A stretch of 64,000 bases of DNA from Paraburkholderia sp. BL21I4N1. Its GTDB lineage: Bacteria; Pseudomonadota; Gammaproteobacteria; Burkholderiales; Burkholderiaceae. Of the stretch, positions 1-8,489 are shown one piece after another. Below the pieces are notes generated by a model. That model saw nothing but the letters and a program-made list of their open reading frames with translations, made no database searches and was not told where the DNA came from. Positions within the stretch are counted from its first letter, which is position 1; every line of letters starts with the position of its first letter. Position numbers and translations under genes: made by a program. Location of the stretch: NCBI RefSeq assembly GCF_002973525.1, contig NZ_PVEN01000004.1:1-64000 (forward strand), given 5' to 3'.

Positions 1-2
1 GT

Positions 3-65
3 TTCGATCCTGCTGCCTTTGACCTCCAGAGCGTCAACGAACGCCTCTTCGAGATCAAATTCTGA
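3..65 (+). CDS. C-terminal tail of an unidentified protein (partial)
   Basis: An open frame enters from the left edge and stops with TGA at 63-65. The last residues read FDPAAFDLQSVNERL and then five more. The DP-x-x-FDL-x-x-VN pattern resembles the C-terminus of plasmid pRiA4b ORF-3-like proteins, but 20 residues are too few to assign a family. Confidence 0.3.
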   Translation, partial: FDPAAFDLQSVNERLFEIKF

Positions 66-196
66 TCGTCAAGACGGCCGTCAAATGTCGCTTACGAACA
101 ACGCGCATCAGCAGCAGGTGAATAACGGTACCGCGCCGCCCTCTCGCACACGTGAAGAAGACGGCAAGCAGACGAACGAACTTTTGGAGCATAAGG

Positions 197-418
197 ATGG
201 CGAACGGTTGGACTACGGAGCGCAAAGCGAAGCAGGCCGAGGCAATCAGGCGGTGGAAGCCTTGGGAGCGGTCAACCGGTCCGACGACTGAGGAGGGCAA
301 AGCTGGCGCGTCGCAGAATGCGCTGAAGCACGGGTTGCGCTCGGCGGAATGGCTGGAATATCGGAGGCGTTTTAACGGACTGCTGCGAGAGTGCCGGGAG
401 CGACTGAAGAGGGCTTGA
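197..418 (+). CDS. Small phage-type conserved protein (STGP/EGK motif)
   Basis: A basic protein of 73 residues. It starts MANGWTTERKAKQAEAIRRW and carries the STGPTTEEGKAGASQNALKHG segment typical of a small family seen in phages and islands (usually STGPRTPEGKA-x-SRNA). Function is unknown; the many Arg and Lys residues suggest nucleic-acid binding, which is inference. The ATG at 197 was preferred because AAGG lies just upstream and homologues as I recall them begin here. Confidence 0.6.
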   Translation: MANGWTTERKAKQAEAIRRWKPWERSTGPTTEEGKAGASQNALKHGLRSAEWLEYRRRFNGLLRECRERLKRA

Positions 419-559
419 CTTAAACAATTTGCCGATCCACTCGAAGCCCAAACAATCCTTCAATTTGCGCCATTCCGCCCCTGCTTTTTTTCTTGCCGCG
501 AAGCTTTCAACTGTATAACACCGTGTCGCCGCAATTCATGCGGGATATGAGGAGGCTAG

Positions 560-901
560 ATGGCTGCAGACGGGTTTTACAGCGTCGATTTCAGTGCGCT
601 AACTAAAGGGGCTCGCGGTGTCGTAATCCTCGAGGACGGCAGGATTCATGGTGGGGACGATCAGTATCTTTATTCTGGTCAAGTCAGCGGGCCGGACGAC
701 CGTTTAGAGGTGATGCTTATGGTCAAGGCGTACGTACAAGGCGCTATCAGTGCCTTTGGTTCGCATGGCGGCAAATTCGCCTTGAGCCTAACAGGTAACG
801 TGATTGGGAAGGATATGCAGTTTTCCGGCCCCTCGCCAGTCCCTGGATCCCCCGGCATTACAGTGCGGGCGACTTATCTGTCCGACCTTGATCTTTCCTG
901 A
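560..901 (+). CDS. GrlR-like small regulatory protein
   Basis: 113 residues with a good Shine-Dalgarno (GAGGAGG) before the ATG. The N-terminus (GFYSVDF, then GVVILEDGRIHGGD and YLYSGQV) follows the pattern of GrlR-type proteins: a short beta-rich fold with an ILxDGxIxGGD strand-turn-strand. GrlR represses the activator GrlA in enteropathogenic E. coli, but many distant relatives sit alone in genomes with no secretion locus. None is visible here, so the role is unknown. Confidence 0.5.
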   Translation: MAADGFYSVDFSALTKGARGVVILEDGRIHGGDDQYLYSGQVSGPDDRLEVMLMVKAYVQGAISAFGSHGGKFALSLTGNVIGKDMQFSGPSPVPGSPGITVRATYLSDLDLS

Positions 902-1353
902 GAATAGCTATCAACAACGGAGGCTCCAGAGCTATTTCGCCTGTGGGGCTTTCCGTTTTAGATACTTCTATACGGAGGGCGACGCCGAAGTACAGTGAGT
1001 CTGGCCCCTCACGTTTGTCGCTCTTTACGGTCGCAACTTATGGTGAGGAACGCGCCAGTCAGTTAGATGCGGTTGCGTCGCTCGCCCTGATCCTCCCACA
1101 TGCTAAACGAATAACCATTATCGGATGTCCCACTCCTCCACGTGACTTTGACTTTGCAATGTAGTCGATAATGGCCGTCGCCATCCCTCACCTCGTCAAA
1201 ATCTCAATTTACATTTTCTTGCCCTTTACCAAACAACGGCCGTGATGGTTCGGAGCGGGTCAGCCTGCGGTATCATCGGCTCAATAAAAAGTTACGCCAG
1301 CCACGCAGCATGCTGGAATAAAACGAGTTCATAAATGACCAGAAGGGGAACCC
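902..1353. other. Intergenic stretch, no supported gene
   Basis: About 450 bp with no convincing coding region. A 73-codon open frame at 943-1164 has no clear ribosome binding site and no family resemblance. The sequence just upstream of 1354 holds the AAGGGGA ribosome binding site of the next gene. Confidence 0.4.
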
Positions 1354-2310
1354 ATGAAAAGCATAATGGGCGGGGCGAGTTGTATTTTCGCGGCTGTCTT
1401 GATTCTGTCGGGATGCGGAAAGGATAACGGAAGCCAGTCTCAAACGACGTCCCAGTCAGCGTCCGCGGCTCTGGCCGCTACGCCTCCGGCCGTGGCTTCC
1501 AACCCAGCGCCGCCACCGGAGCCAGTTACGCCACCGCCACCGCCACCGCCACCGCCGAGCCATAACTATGCGATGGTCGACAACGGCACCTATGGGTATG
1601 AGCCTGCCCTGAGCGAAAACGATGTTCGCAACGGAACGGCGACAAAACCTCTCATCATGGTGCGCTACGTCGGCATCAAGAATGGCGCGTACATCATCAT
1701 CATTTTGGGGCAAGACGCTAACGACACTACCGTAACGAACCGTGTGAGCTGCCAGACGTCCTGCGAGTTTGCGAAGTCTGAGACCATGGCTGGCGATACG
1801 GTCGTCAAAACAGAGACAATTCACGTCAAGCCTGGTTCTTTAATCGGAGCGATGCTCGAAGATGCAATATCAGGCCAACTCACTCCATACGGGCAGATCG
1901 TCTCCAACCGAACGATGCCAACGCCGGCTGCCACTACTGCCACTGCGCAATTTCCCGCGGTTGTCTCAGCGGCAACGTCTGATACTTCGACAACGACACC
2001 TCAGCAGTCGCAAGACACGAACACTCAGTTGCAGCAAACTAGCTTTGACTGCAATCAGGCAGGGTCAATCCCACAGTATTTGATTTGCCACGATGCGGAT
2101 CTGGCCGCCTCTGACCGTTCGCTTGAGCAACTAGTGCAACAAGCTCGCACCGCGGTCCAGGATCAGAGTGCTTTCTCGGAGAGAATAAAAAAACAGTGGA
2201 ATTTTCGAGAGAGAAATTGCAAGGACAAGGCTTGCTTGGCATCTTGGTATGCGTATGAGGCAGGTGTTCTTACCAAGATTGCGCAGTCGGGGAATGCATC
2301 AGCAAACTGA
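1354..2310 (+). CDS. Lipoprotein with Pro-rich linker and LprI-like C-terminal domain
   Basis: 318 residues. A signal peptide ends in the lipobox LSGC (Cys near residue 21), so it is probably a membrane-anchored envelope lipoprotein. A Ser/Ala/Pro linker follows, with a run of nine prolines around residues 60-68. The middle is beta-rich with paired cysteines (SCQTSC). The last ~80 residues (FDCNQAG...CHDADLAASDRSL...RNCKDKACLASWY) match the LprI-type domain: about four conserved cysteines and a helical lysozyme-inhibitor-like fold. LprI-type domains have been linked to lysozyme inhibition, so a role against cell-wall lytic enzymes is possible but inferred. AAGGGGA precedes the start. Confidence 0.65.
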   Translation: MKSIMGGASCIFAAVLILSGCGKDNGSQSQTTSQSASAALAATPPAVASNPAPPPEPVTPPPPPPPPPSHNYAMVDNGTYGYEPALSENDVRNGTATKPLIMVRYVGIKNGAYIIIILGQDANDTTVTNRVSCQTSCEFAKSETMAGDTVVKTETIHVKPGSLIGAMLEDAISGQLTPYGQIVSNRTMPTPAATTATAQFPAVVSAATSDTSTTTPQQSQDTNTQLQQTSFDCNQAGSIPQYLICHDADLAASDRSLEQLVQQARTAVQDQSAFSERIKKQWNFRERNCKDKACLASWYAYEAGVLTKIAQSGNASAN

Positions 2311-2316
2311 GCGGCA

Positions 2317-2336
2317 CCGCGCGGATATCCGCGCGG
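2317..2336. repeat. Perfect 20-bp palindrome in a ~320-bp gap
   Basis: CCGCGCGGATATCCGCGCGG is self-complementary over 20 bp and sits 7 bp after the stop of the lipoprotein gene at 1354-2310. It can form a strong hairpin but has no T-run, so it is not a classical intrinsic terminator. It may protect the mRNA 3' end or bind a dimeric protein. The rest of the gap to 2628 shows nothing I can assign. Confidence 0.5.
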
Positions 2337-2628
2337 CTAAATCCGAAGGGGGCGGGCAATATTAAGGCGCATCTTTCGAATAACTCGTGTGGGGTCGCAC
2401 TCCGGTTCACCGGGGATGTGCTGGTTGCAAAATGCGAGGTGTCCACAGAAAGGAGGGTTGCCGGCTGCACATTACTTTGTATTCGATCACTCTCAACGCA
2501 ACCAAAACAATAGTGGTATCAAAGATGAGCGCCCAGAGCTATTGAATCCATTAACGAGTGCCGGGGTGTTACCGCGGTGCCCGTGGTGAACTGGGCAGCC
2601 TCGGAAATATTGTTGCAAGCATCGCCTT

Positions 2629-3282
2629 TTATTTCACGGGCAAGCCGACTAAGCATGTGCCTCGACTACTGGACACCTGTAATGGAATCGCTTCTGCCAT
2701 CGCCGTGGGTGTTTGCACGTCGTGGCATGAATTGCCGTCCCAGTTGCGCTGAGCTGTGATTGTCGTGATCGCACCCGGTGCACACGTCAACGAAGAAGGT
2801 GAAAATGTATCTGTGTGGACACCGCATGCATCTTGCGCGGCGATGAATTGCACCGTGTTGCCTGCGGGGGCGTCTGCGGCACATCGGATCTCAAACGATA
2901 GTTTCACGTGGACACCCGCCGCCGCTGGTGCTGGAGCAACTGGAAGCGGCAGCTGAGTGATCGGGGACGGGGCGCCAATATTTTGTATGACGGCCACGGA
3001 CGTAATTTTTGGTATTGGATAAATGGCTGCAGTTGTTGTCACTGAGCCGTCCTGGAACGGGTCTTCGAGTTGGACATGCGCAACTCTATTTGCGAAGGTG
3101 ACGGCCGCATTGACGGTGTGGGTAACTTGCCCGGAACTGTAAAACGTGTTGTCTTCAATAGTCGTTGCACCATTGCATTGCGTGGGAAGTGCCGCATTAA
3201 CGACCGATGGCGGGGCAGAAGTTGTGCAACCTTCGACCGTTAGAGTCGCTAGAGTCGCGACGATATGGATGATGTGCTTCAT
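2629..3282 (-). CDS. Hypothetical lipoprotein (third gene of a lipoprotein operon)
   Basis: 217 residues with a signal peptide ending in TVEGC, a plausible lipobox. GGAGG lies upstream of the start. The mature part is Thr/Ala/Val-rich and looks beta-stranded, with several cysteines in the C-terminal half (RCAAD, QDACG, LTCAPG, SCHDV, GTCLVG) that could form disulfides in the periplasm. No family recognised. It is the last of three genes running leftward (3604-5061, 3335-3562, then this), separated by short gaps, so they are probably co-transcribed. Confidence 0.55.
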   Translation of the reverse strand: MKHIIHIVATLATLTVEGCTTSAPPSVVNAALPTQCNGATTIEDNTFYSSGQVTHTVNAAVTFANRVAHVQLEDPFQDGSVTTTAAIYPIPKITSVAVIQNIGAPSPITQLPLPVAPAPAAAGVHVKLSFEIRCAADAPAGNTVQFIAAQDACGVHTDTFSPSSLTCAPGAITTITAQRNWDGNSCHDVQTPTAMAEAIPLQVSSSRGTCLVGLPVK

Positions 3283-3334
3283 GGATACACCTCCATCGGC
3301 AAAGCCTGAGACAGCAAAAATGCGATGACTGCGA

Positions 3335-3562
3335 TTACTGTGGATCGCAATTGATGACGTAACCGCCGCTTGGGAGCTGTTGTGCGTGACAGAGATTCGT
3401 CACGTCCGGCGCAGCGGCAGCGATGTCGCGCGCAGCAAGCGCGCCGGGTGCCGCCGCGGTAGTTGGCTCAAGATGCAGGGAAACAATTCTATAACCGTTC
3501 AACCCAGCTTTTGCTAATCCCGAGTAAACGGCCTTCAGCTGAACATCGGTCAGTGCATTCAT
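3335..3562 (-). CDS. Small hypothetical protein between two lipoprotein genes
   Basis: 75 residues, no signal peptide. It begins MNALTDVQLKAVYSGLAKAG and ends with two cysteines (NLCHAQQ...INCDPQ). GGAG lies about 7 bp before the ATG. It sits 41 bp after the 485-residue lipoprotein gene and 52 bp before the 217-residue lipoprotein gene on the same strand, so it belongs to that unit. Family and function unknown. Confidence 0.5.
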   Translation of the reverse strand: MNALTDVQLKAVYSGLAKAGLNGYRIVSLHLEPTTAAAPGALAARDIAAAAPDVTNLCHAQQLPSGGYVINCDPQ

Positions 3563-3603
3563 GTTGGTCTCCAGGTCTAAATGAACGAAATGCTCGCGTT
3601 GCG

Positions 3604-5061
3604 TTATGGGACGTTAGTCACCTGCAAGGTAGTAGGCGAATTTGAAGGTGCTGTCATCAACTGTTGTAGGGAATGCAACAATGCGAAGAGCTTCTTTGTG
3701 TGGGTGGCGTCTCCAGGGACGCAATACGTTTGGCTACGGTAGAGCACTGATGCAAAACAGTCAGCAGGGCTGTCACCCGACTGGGAGAACTTATGGACGT
3801 TGATTATTCCGCCGTATCCGGAATGGTCTGGTTTGACTAGATTCTTAATGTCTCCGTTTCGAATCAGGCCACCGATAAAGTCGTAAACACCATAGGTGGA
3901 GCGCATAAAAACTTGAAAATGCCTGTCGGCGGGTGCACTCTTGAGCGTCAACAAATATGCGATTGTCGGCTGTTCGGGCTTTGGCTTCGCGGCATTAGCT
4001 TCCAATGGCTGGGAGCTCGGTTTCCCGAGACTACCCGTCTTGTCTAATGGCACTCGCGTAATTCTGTTCGCGTTAGCGTTGAATATCCAAAGAGCGCCAT
4101 CGGGAGCGACAATGAGCGCCGTCGACTGTGGGTTACTGACAGCCAGACCGGTTCCCTGGTTTGATCCTTGGCCCTGCCCCGCACCTCCTTGCATCGAACC
4201 CGTGTTCGTCGAAATCTTAGTCTGAACCCAGCCCTCGTTCACGTTGCAGTTGTCCAGACTTGCAAGCGCTTTCTCCGTCGTTGCTTCAGCGGCGGACGCG
4301 GCTTCCGGGGCAGCGGTTTCACGTGGAAGTTTGACTCCACTCAACGCGACCATGCCTCTTTTTGCACCACCGAGGATATCGGCTGCAAACGCAGGTTTGG
4401 CTATATGCGCATCGAAGCATAGCTTGCTCGGGGGAAACGTTTTGCCAGCGGCAATGGATGTGATGTCGGTTTGGGCGGTCAACCCTCCGACTAGCAACGA
4501 AGCCATGAAGCCCACAAACTTGGCGAATGCCTTGGGGTCGTCCGGATCATTTCTCCATTCATCGACGACTGATTCAACTACGGTAGAGTCCTTTACTAAC
4601 TTAACCTCACGTACCCTGCTCACGGTCAGGAAGAACATCAACTCGCGTGAATAATCTTGATCTATGAACAGTGCCACCAGTCCCGGATTCAGTGGCGTGA
4701 GAAGAGCTTCGAAAGACTGCGGGTCGTCGACCACGCTCACGTGGAAAGTGTTCGAGTTAGTGCGTGATGTGGAGTTTGGTCCGACGACATAGTTCTTGGG
4801 GGATGTTGCAGCATGGGGCCCGAAAATGATCGAAGGAATGCCCAACGTTCCCGTGGCCGACTCTGTACCGTCGAGACCCGTAATGGTTATGAAAGTTAAC
4901 GGCTCCGATAGTTCGGATCTGGCAACATTCAGCAACAGGGCGTTGTTGGAGTATTGCGTCGCATTCCGATTGACCTCTTCACCCGTTTGATTGTAGGGGC
5001 TGAATGCAGTGCATGCCGAACAAGAAATTATCGTAAGGAAAACTGAATATTTGTTTCGCAT
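3604..5061 (-). CDS. Large hypothetical lipoprotein, first gene of the three-gene unit
   Basis: 485 residues from the ATG at 5061, chosen because AAGGAG lies 7-8 bp upstream and the signal sequence then begins MRNKYSVFLTIISCSAC with a lipobox-like SCSAC. The N-terminal block (NALLLNVARSELSEPLTFIT, then TGLDGTES) resembles a group of proteobacterial lipoproteins that begin NALLLNI-x-RA after the lipid anchor; I know no function for that group. The middle carries an Ala/Glu-rich helical stretch and a Gly/Gln-rich linker (residues ~310-330). The C-terminal third contains DGALWIFNANANRITRVP, like a single beta-propeller blade. An envelope location is likely; the role is unknown. Confidence 0.55.
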   Translation of the reverse strand: MRNKYSVFLTIISCSACTAFSPYNQTGEEVNRNATQYSNNALLLNVARSELSEPLTFITITGLDGTESATGTLGIPSIIFGPHAATSPKNYVVGPNSTSRTNSNTFHVSVVDDPQSFEALLTPLNPGLVALFIDQDYSRELMFFLTVSRVREVKLVKDSTVVESVVDEWRNDPDDPKAFAKFVGFMASLLVGGLTAQTDITSIAAGKTFPPSKLCFDAHIAKPAFAADILGGAKRGMVALSGVKLPRETAAPEAASAAEATTEKALASLDNCNVNEGWVQTKISTNTGSMQGGAGQGQGSNQGTGLAVSNPQSTALIVAPDGALWIFNANANRITRVPLDKTGSLGKPSSQPLEANAAKPKPEQPTIAYLLTLKSAPADRHFQVFMRSTYGVYDFIGGLIRNGDIKNLVKPDHSGYGGIINVHKFSQSGDSPADCFASVLYRSQTYCVPGDATHTKKLFALLHSLQQLMTAPSNSPTTLQVTNVP

Positions 5062-5683
5062 TCGCCTGCTCCTTGAGAGTCTGGCTAGACCAAGGGGGCT
5101 TCCTAATTTCGCGAAGTCTGCCTCACACGGGATCGACGTTTTTCTGGTCGGAGTGTGGGGGAAATACAATTGCGACGAGCACTTGCTGGAAATATTCTTT
5201 GTCGATTACGTCCCATATTTCAAGGGGTAGGGCCTCGTCTAGGCATACACGTAAACCCATCCGTCAGTAGCATGTAGCAGGGGCGGCGGGATGTTCACTG
5301 TTAGGGGCTAATACGCCCCGCGCCTACATGCTGTCCCTCCCGATGGCGGCAACTATCATTTGCAAAGTCGACGACCAAAATAATTTAGAATTTACTCTCT
5401 AAAATTGATCCGTGTTAATCAACATATATCTACTTTATAGAATTCCAATCCATCGTTAATCGTTTTATTTGTCCATTCCCCACCATTCGCAGATTATCCG
5501 AAGAATCCCTATAATGGGTTCCAGCAATAACAAATGACCTAAGCCCGATCCGGAAGGCTCTGCTCGAAACAACGAGCAACCCCGGGGGCAATCAGCGAAG
5601 GTACTAGCCCATAAATGCCAATTTCTCTGCGGGGAAGTTGCGCGTCGAAAATCACTGCGTATCCGCATTTCACAAGGATTGGC
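5062..5683. other. Intergenic stretch between divergent units, partly AT-rich
   Basis: About 620 bp separating the leftward lipoprotein unit from the rightward gene at 5684. Positions 5380-5470 are clearly AT-rich compared with the surroundings and are the likeliest place for promoters of both units. No gene of supported length; a 67-codon open frame on the minus strand (5465-5668) has no ribosome binding site or family match. Confidence 0.4.
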
Positions 5684-6223
5684 ATGAACAGACTCTATGG
5701 CTCGCGCCGCCGAGAGGCACGCGCTATTAATTCCCGAAACCTGTCATGGAGCGAAACTGATTGTTCAGATGTCGATTATCTGGCGGCGCGTGCAATGTCG
5801 GGTTCGCCATTGGGTTCAATTCTCGAACGGCTTAAATTTGGCGGGGACGCGAGCGTCTACGGCGCATGTGCAGACTTGCTTTCGGAGAAGTTCTCAAGAC
5901 GCACAAAACGCTCGGCGCGCAAGAGCTTGGTCCATGCCGCCCTGCATGAATACCTCGACGATCGATGTGTCGTGTGTACAGGTCGGTCTGCGGAACCGGA
6001 AGCAATCGACGCGGTGAGTGGGTGCGTGATTTGTAAAGGAACTGGCTTCCGCCCGTATGGAACTGCGGAACGCGCTCACATGGCGAGCATCGCAGTCGAC
6101 TCATGGCGCAGATATGAGGCCGATTATCTGACCTTGCTGGATTGCCTGCGTAGCGCCGCCGACAGTCACCGGCGAGGAATGGATGCGGCGCTGGCCGATC
6201 CTGCTGATAGCAAGGCCTCTTAA
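5684..6223 (+). CDS. Phage Q-like zinc-binding protein (putative antiterminator)
   Basis: 179 residues. It contains two cysteine pairs, CVVCTG near residue 118 and CVICKGTGFRPYG near residue 140, the CxxCxG...CxxCxGTG pattern of DnaJ-type and phage Q/antitermination zinc modules. AAGGA precedes the ATG at 5684. In lambdoid phages such proteins let RNA polymerase read through terminators into late genes. That fits the strong intrinsic terminator directly downstream (6252-6292) and those between the tail genes. The Q assignment rests on this motif and context and is not certain. Confidence 0.5.
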   Translation: MNRLYGSRRREARAINSRNLSWSETDCSDVDYLAARAMSGSPLGSILERLKFGGDASVYGACADLLSEKFSRRTKRSARKSLVHAALHEYLDDRCVVCTGRSAEPEAIDAVSGCVICKGTGFRPYGTAERAHMASIAVDSWRRYEADYLTLLDCLRSAADSHRRGMDAALADPADSKAS

Positions 6224-6251
6224 GCGTATCACCCGAGCAGCATTACCCAAT

Positions 6252-6292
6252 AGCCCGACTGGCTTCCCCGCCGTCGGGCTTTTTTATTTTTT
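6252..6292 (+). terminator. Intrinsic terminator downstream of the Q-like gene
   Basis: An 8-bp stem AGCCCGAC / GTCGGGCT with a 13-nt loop, followed by a T-rich tract (TTTTTATTTTTT). It lies 13 bp before the next start codon, whose ribosome binding site TTAAGGAG follows the T-tract. Confidence 0.8.
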
Positions 6293-6305
6293 AAGGAGCA
6301 AAGCG

Positions 6306-6506
6306 ATGAGCGTTCAACGTTTTTTTACGACCAAAGAAGTAGCCGGACTGATGCGGGTCGCGGCTACGACTGTGCACAAGCGGCACTGTGCCGTTGGCAA
6401 TTTTTGGGGCGTGCTTCCGGTGAAGACGCCTAACGGCAAGCTTCTGTGGCCGGCGGATGCCATCGAGGCGCTGCTTGAAAAACACGAAGCGGGACAGACG
6501 GTGTGA
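6306..6506 (+). CDS. Excisionase-like / MerR-type small HTH protein
   Basis: 66 residues: FFTTKEVAGLMRVAATTVHKRH is a winged-helix reading head of the excisionase or helix-turn-helix-17 type, followed by a wing with GKLLWPADAIEALL. Such proteins bend DNA as recombination directionality factors or act as small regulators. A strong AAGGAG precedes the start. No integrase is visible nearby, so excisionase activity cannot be paired with a partner here. Confidence 0.6.
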   Translation: MSVQRFFTTKEVAGLMRVAATTVHKRHCAVGNFWGVLPVKTPNGKLLWPADAIEALLEKHEAGQTV

Positions 6507-6513
6507 GGTGACC

Positions 6514-6921
6514 ATGACGAGAAAAAGAAACGCCCGCGGCCAGGCGGGCGTCCCCACGACTCCAATGATCAGCGGCAGGGAATCGCCGGCTACCATTAAG
6601 CGAAAGATCGAAGCGCATTTTAAGGCATTGCGTCTTTATTGGAAACGCCTCGGTATCGAAGTCGATACCACGGAAAGCGAAGCTCAATTGATCCGGCTCG
6701 GTGCAATTCTTCGTGCTCAGGGCAGTCATGGTCTCGGCTCGATCGAGGGCCGCGCGTCTGGGGGTTTTGTTCAGTTACCTACCCGCATCTTCGATCTTAA
6801 AGAGCGCGGCTGGGATATCGCATCCGTGCGTGAAGGTGCGTGGGGTGGCGATGGCCTTTGGCACGTGGGCACGGTTCGGTATTTCCTGATCAAAGAACCA
6901 TCTGCCGGCAACGAGTCCTAG
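6514..6921 (+). CDS. Phage-type winged-helix protein
   Basis: 135 residues, starting 8 bp after the excisionase-like gene and so probably co-transcribed. A basic N-terminus (TRKRNARGQ) precedes a helical segment and LPTRIFDLKERGWDI, a winged-helix motif seen in small phage proteins that decide helix entry into DNA. The C-terminus (GLWHVGTVRYFLI) would form the wing. Exact role unknown. Confidence 0.45.
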   Translation: MTRKRNARGQAGVPTTPMISGRESPATIKRKIEAHFKALRLYWKRLGIEVDTTESEAQLIRLGAILRAQGSHGLGSIEGRASGGFVQLPTRIFDLKERGWDIASVREGAWGGDGLWHVGTVRYFLIKEPSAGNES

Positions 6922-7121
6922 GTCCCTCATCTTCATTTCGGCATCCAATCAACCTCGTTCCCACCAAGCTTGTCTTCCACGGCTGTTCACGCTAACCCCC
7001 ATCCAGAAATCAGCGATCTTCTTCGCCTCGATTTCGTTTCGGTATTGCGGACATCCGAAATACACGGCCTATCTCTGAACAACTCGGCCGTCGGGTTCCG
7101 CTGACTTCTTGAAGAAAAAAC

Positions 7122-8084
7122 ATGCCAAAGTTCATCTTTACGAACAACGTTGATACGACGTTGGCGGGGGCAATCTCGCCCTCTGCAACTTCGCTCGCGC
7201 TGTCTAGCGCAACGCACTTACCAAATTCGATCCCCGCCGGCCAGGTGCTGGTCATCACACTGAATGATCAGGCAACGCGACAGAATTTCGAAATCATCTA
7301 CGCGACCGAAGTATCCGGTGCAACGCTAAGCGGTTTGAGTCGCGGGCAGGAAGGAACGGCGGCGCTTGCGTGGTCGGTCGGCGACTTCGCCTGGTCGGGA
7401 CCGACGGCGGGTCAGATGGCCAATTTCCAGCCCGGGCGGCTTCTGAACGTTCAGTACATCACAGCTACGAGCACTTATACGCCGACGCCAGGCACGGCAA
7501 ACGCTATTGTCGAGGGCGCGGGAGGCGGAGGCGCAGGCGCAGGTTTCCCCAATCCGGGAAGTGGTTCAGCTGCCGCTGGTGGAGGCGGGGCAGCGGGTGC
7601 ATTTGGGAAAATGGTGCTCAGCAATCCGGTCGCTACAAGCGTCGTCATAGGTGCAGGCGGCAACGGCGTATCCGGCACGGCCGGAACCAACGGCGGCACG
7701 ACGTCTTTCGGCTCTCTGCTTGTCCTTCCAGGTGGCGGAGGCGCTCCACTGGCAAACATCGCATCCATCGCTTCATTTACTGGGGTCGATGGACAACCAT
7801 CCGCACCGCCGACTGTAGTTGGTGGGATTGGATCGGTAGGCTATCAGGGCCAGCAAGGGATGATTCTTTCTGCCAGTTCCGGTCAAGGTGGCGCGGGGGG
7901 AAATTCCCCTTACGGATCTGGTGGTCTGATTGCGTCAACGAACACTATCGGCTCTGCATTCCCGGGAAATTCAGCCAATGGATTTGGCGCCGGTGGCGGC
8001 GGAGCTGTGGGTCTGGGAAATTCCGCTACCGAAGCTGGCGGCAATGGCACACCCGGAATCATCATTGTCTGGGAGTACACCTGA
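7122..8084 (+). CDS. Phage tail protein with C-terminal glycine-rich domain
   Basis: 320 residues. The N-terminal ~105 residues hold a module typical of phage tail adaptor or fibre proteins (LAGAISPSATSLAL...LVITLNDQ...ATLSGLSRGQEGTAA). The rest is glycine-rich, with AGGGGAGAG, GNGVSGTAGTNGGTTSFGS and GAGGGGAVGLG, ending in PGIIIVWEY. Glycine-rich tips of this kind form polyglycine type II helix bundles in some phage receptor-binding proteins. The segment GRLLNVQYITATSTYTPTPG recurs in the protein at 8490-11177. Host receptor recognition is the likely role, by inference. Confidence 0.7.
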   Translation: MPKFIFTNNVDTTLAGAISPSATSLALSSATHLPNSIPAGQVLVITLNDQATRQNFEIIYATEVSGATLSGLSRGQEGTAALAWSVGDFAWSGPTAGQMANFQPGRLLNVQYITATSTYTPTPGTANAIVEGAGGGGAGAGFPNPGSGSAAAGGGGAAGAFGKMVLSNPVATSVVIGAGGNGVSGTAGTNGGTTSFGSLLVLPGGGGAPLANIASIASFTGVDGQPSAPPTVVGGIGSVGYQGQQGMILSASSGQGGAGGNSPYGSGGLIASTNTIGSAFPGNSANGFGAGGGGAVGLGNSATEAGGNGTPGIIIVWEYT

Positions 8085-8160
8085 CTGAGCTACCGCCTCC
8101 ATGCAATTCGCCCCTCTTCCGAGGGACAAACGGCTAGCACCGATCGCTTCGTCACCCGAA

Positions 8161-8182
8161 CCCGCATTCTGCGGGTTTTTTC
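8161..8182 (+). terminator. Intrinsic terminator between tail genes
   Basis: CCCGCA / TGCGGG stem with a 3-nt loop and a run of six T residues, about 75 bp after the glycine-rich tail gene and 24 bp before the next start codon. Confidence 0.75.
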
Positions 8183-8205
8183 ATTTCTGGCACCGGAAAA
8201 AACCA

Positions 8206-8427
8206 ATGCAATTGACTGACCTCCCCAACCCGTTGAGCGGGTCCGAACACGTTTCGATCCAGCAGACGCAGAACGGGCATACGACCACTTGCACCATTGC
8301 TCTCTCCGATCTGTTGAACCAGATCAATGCCGCCGCGCCAGCGTGGTGGGTGGCGAGTCTGCCTACTACCCTGCCATCGAGAGTGGGCGTGCTCTGGAAC
8401 AACAACGGAAGTCTCGCCATCTCGTAA
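8206..8427 (+). CDS. Small hypothetical protein between the two tail genes
   Basis: 73 residues: MQLTDLPNPLSGSEHVSIQQ, then ALSDLLNQI and SRVGVLWNNNGSLAIS. Proteins with a GVLWNNNGVLSIS-like end are common beside tail fibre genes in proteobacterial phages and may be minor fibre or adaptor pieces; function is unknown. It is preceded and followed by intrinsic terminators. Confidence 0.55.
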   Translation: MQLTDLPNPLSGSEHVSIQQTQNGHTTTCTIALSDLLNQINAAAPAWWVASLPTTLPSRVGVLWNNNGSLAIS

Positions 8428-8451
8428 CCGCTATTCAGCCCCACGAACGCA

Positions 8452-8476
8452 AGCCGCCATTGAGCGGCTTTTTTTA
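8452..8476 (+). terminator. Intrinsic terminator just before the tail-spike gene
   Basis: AGCCGC / GCGGCT stem with a 6-nt loop and seven to eight T residues, ending 13 bp before the ATG of the tail-spike gene. Confidence 0.75.
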
Positions 8477-8489
8477 TGGAAATTCCAGA

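Noticed and set aside
943..1164. 73-codon open frame
   Set aside because: No ribosome binding site, no family resemblance, composition like random sequence.
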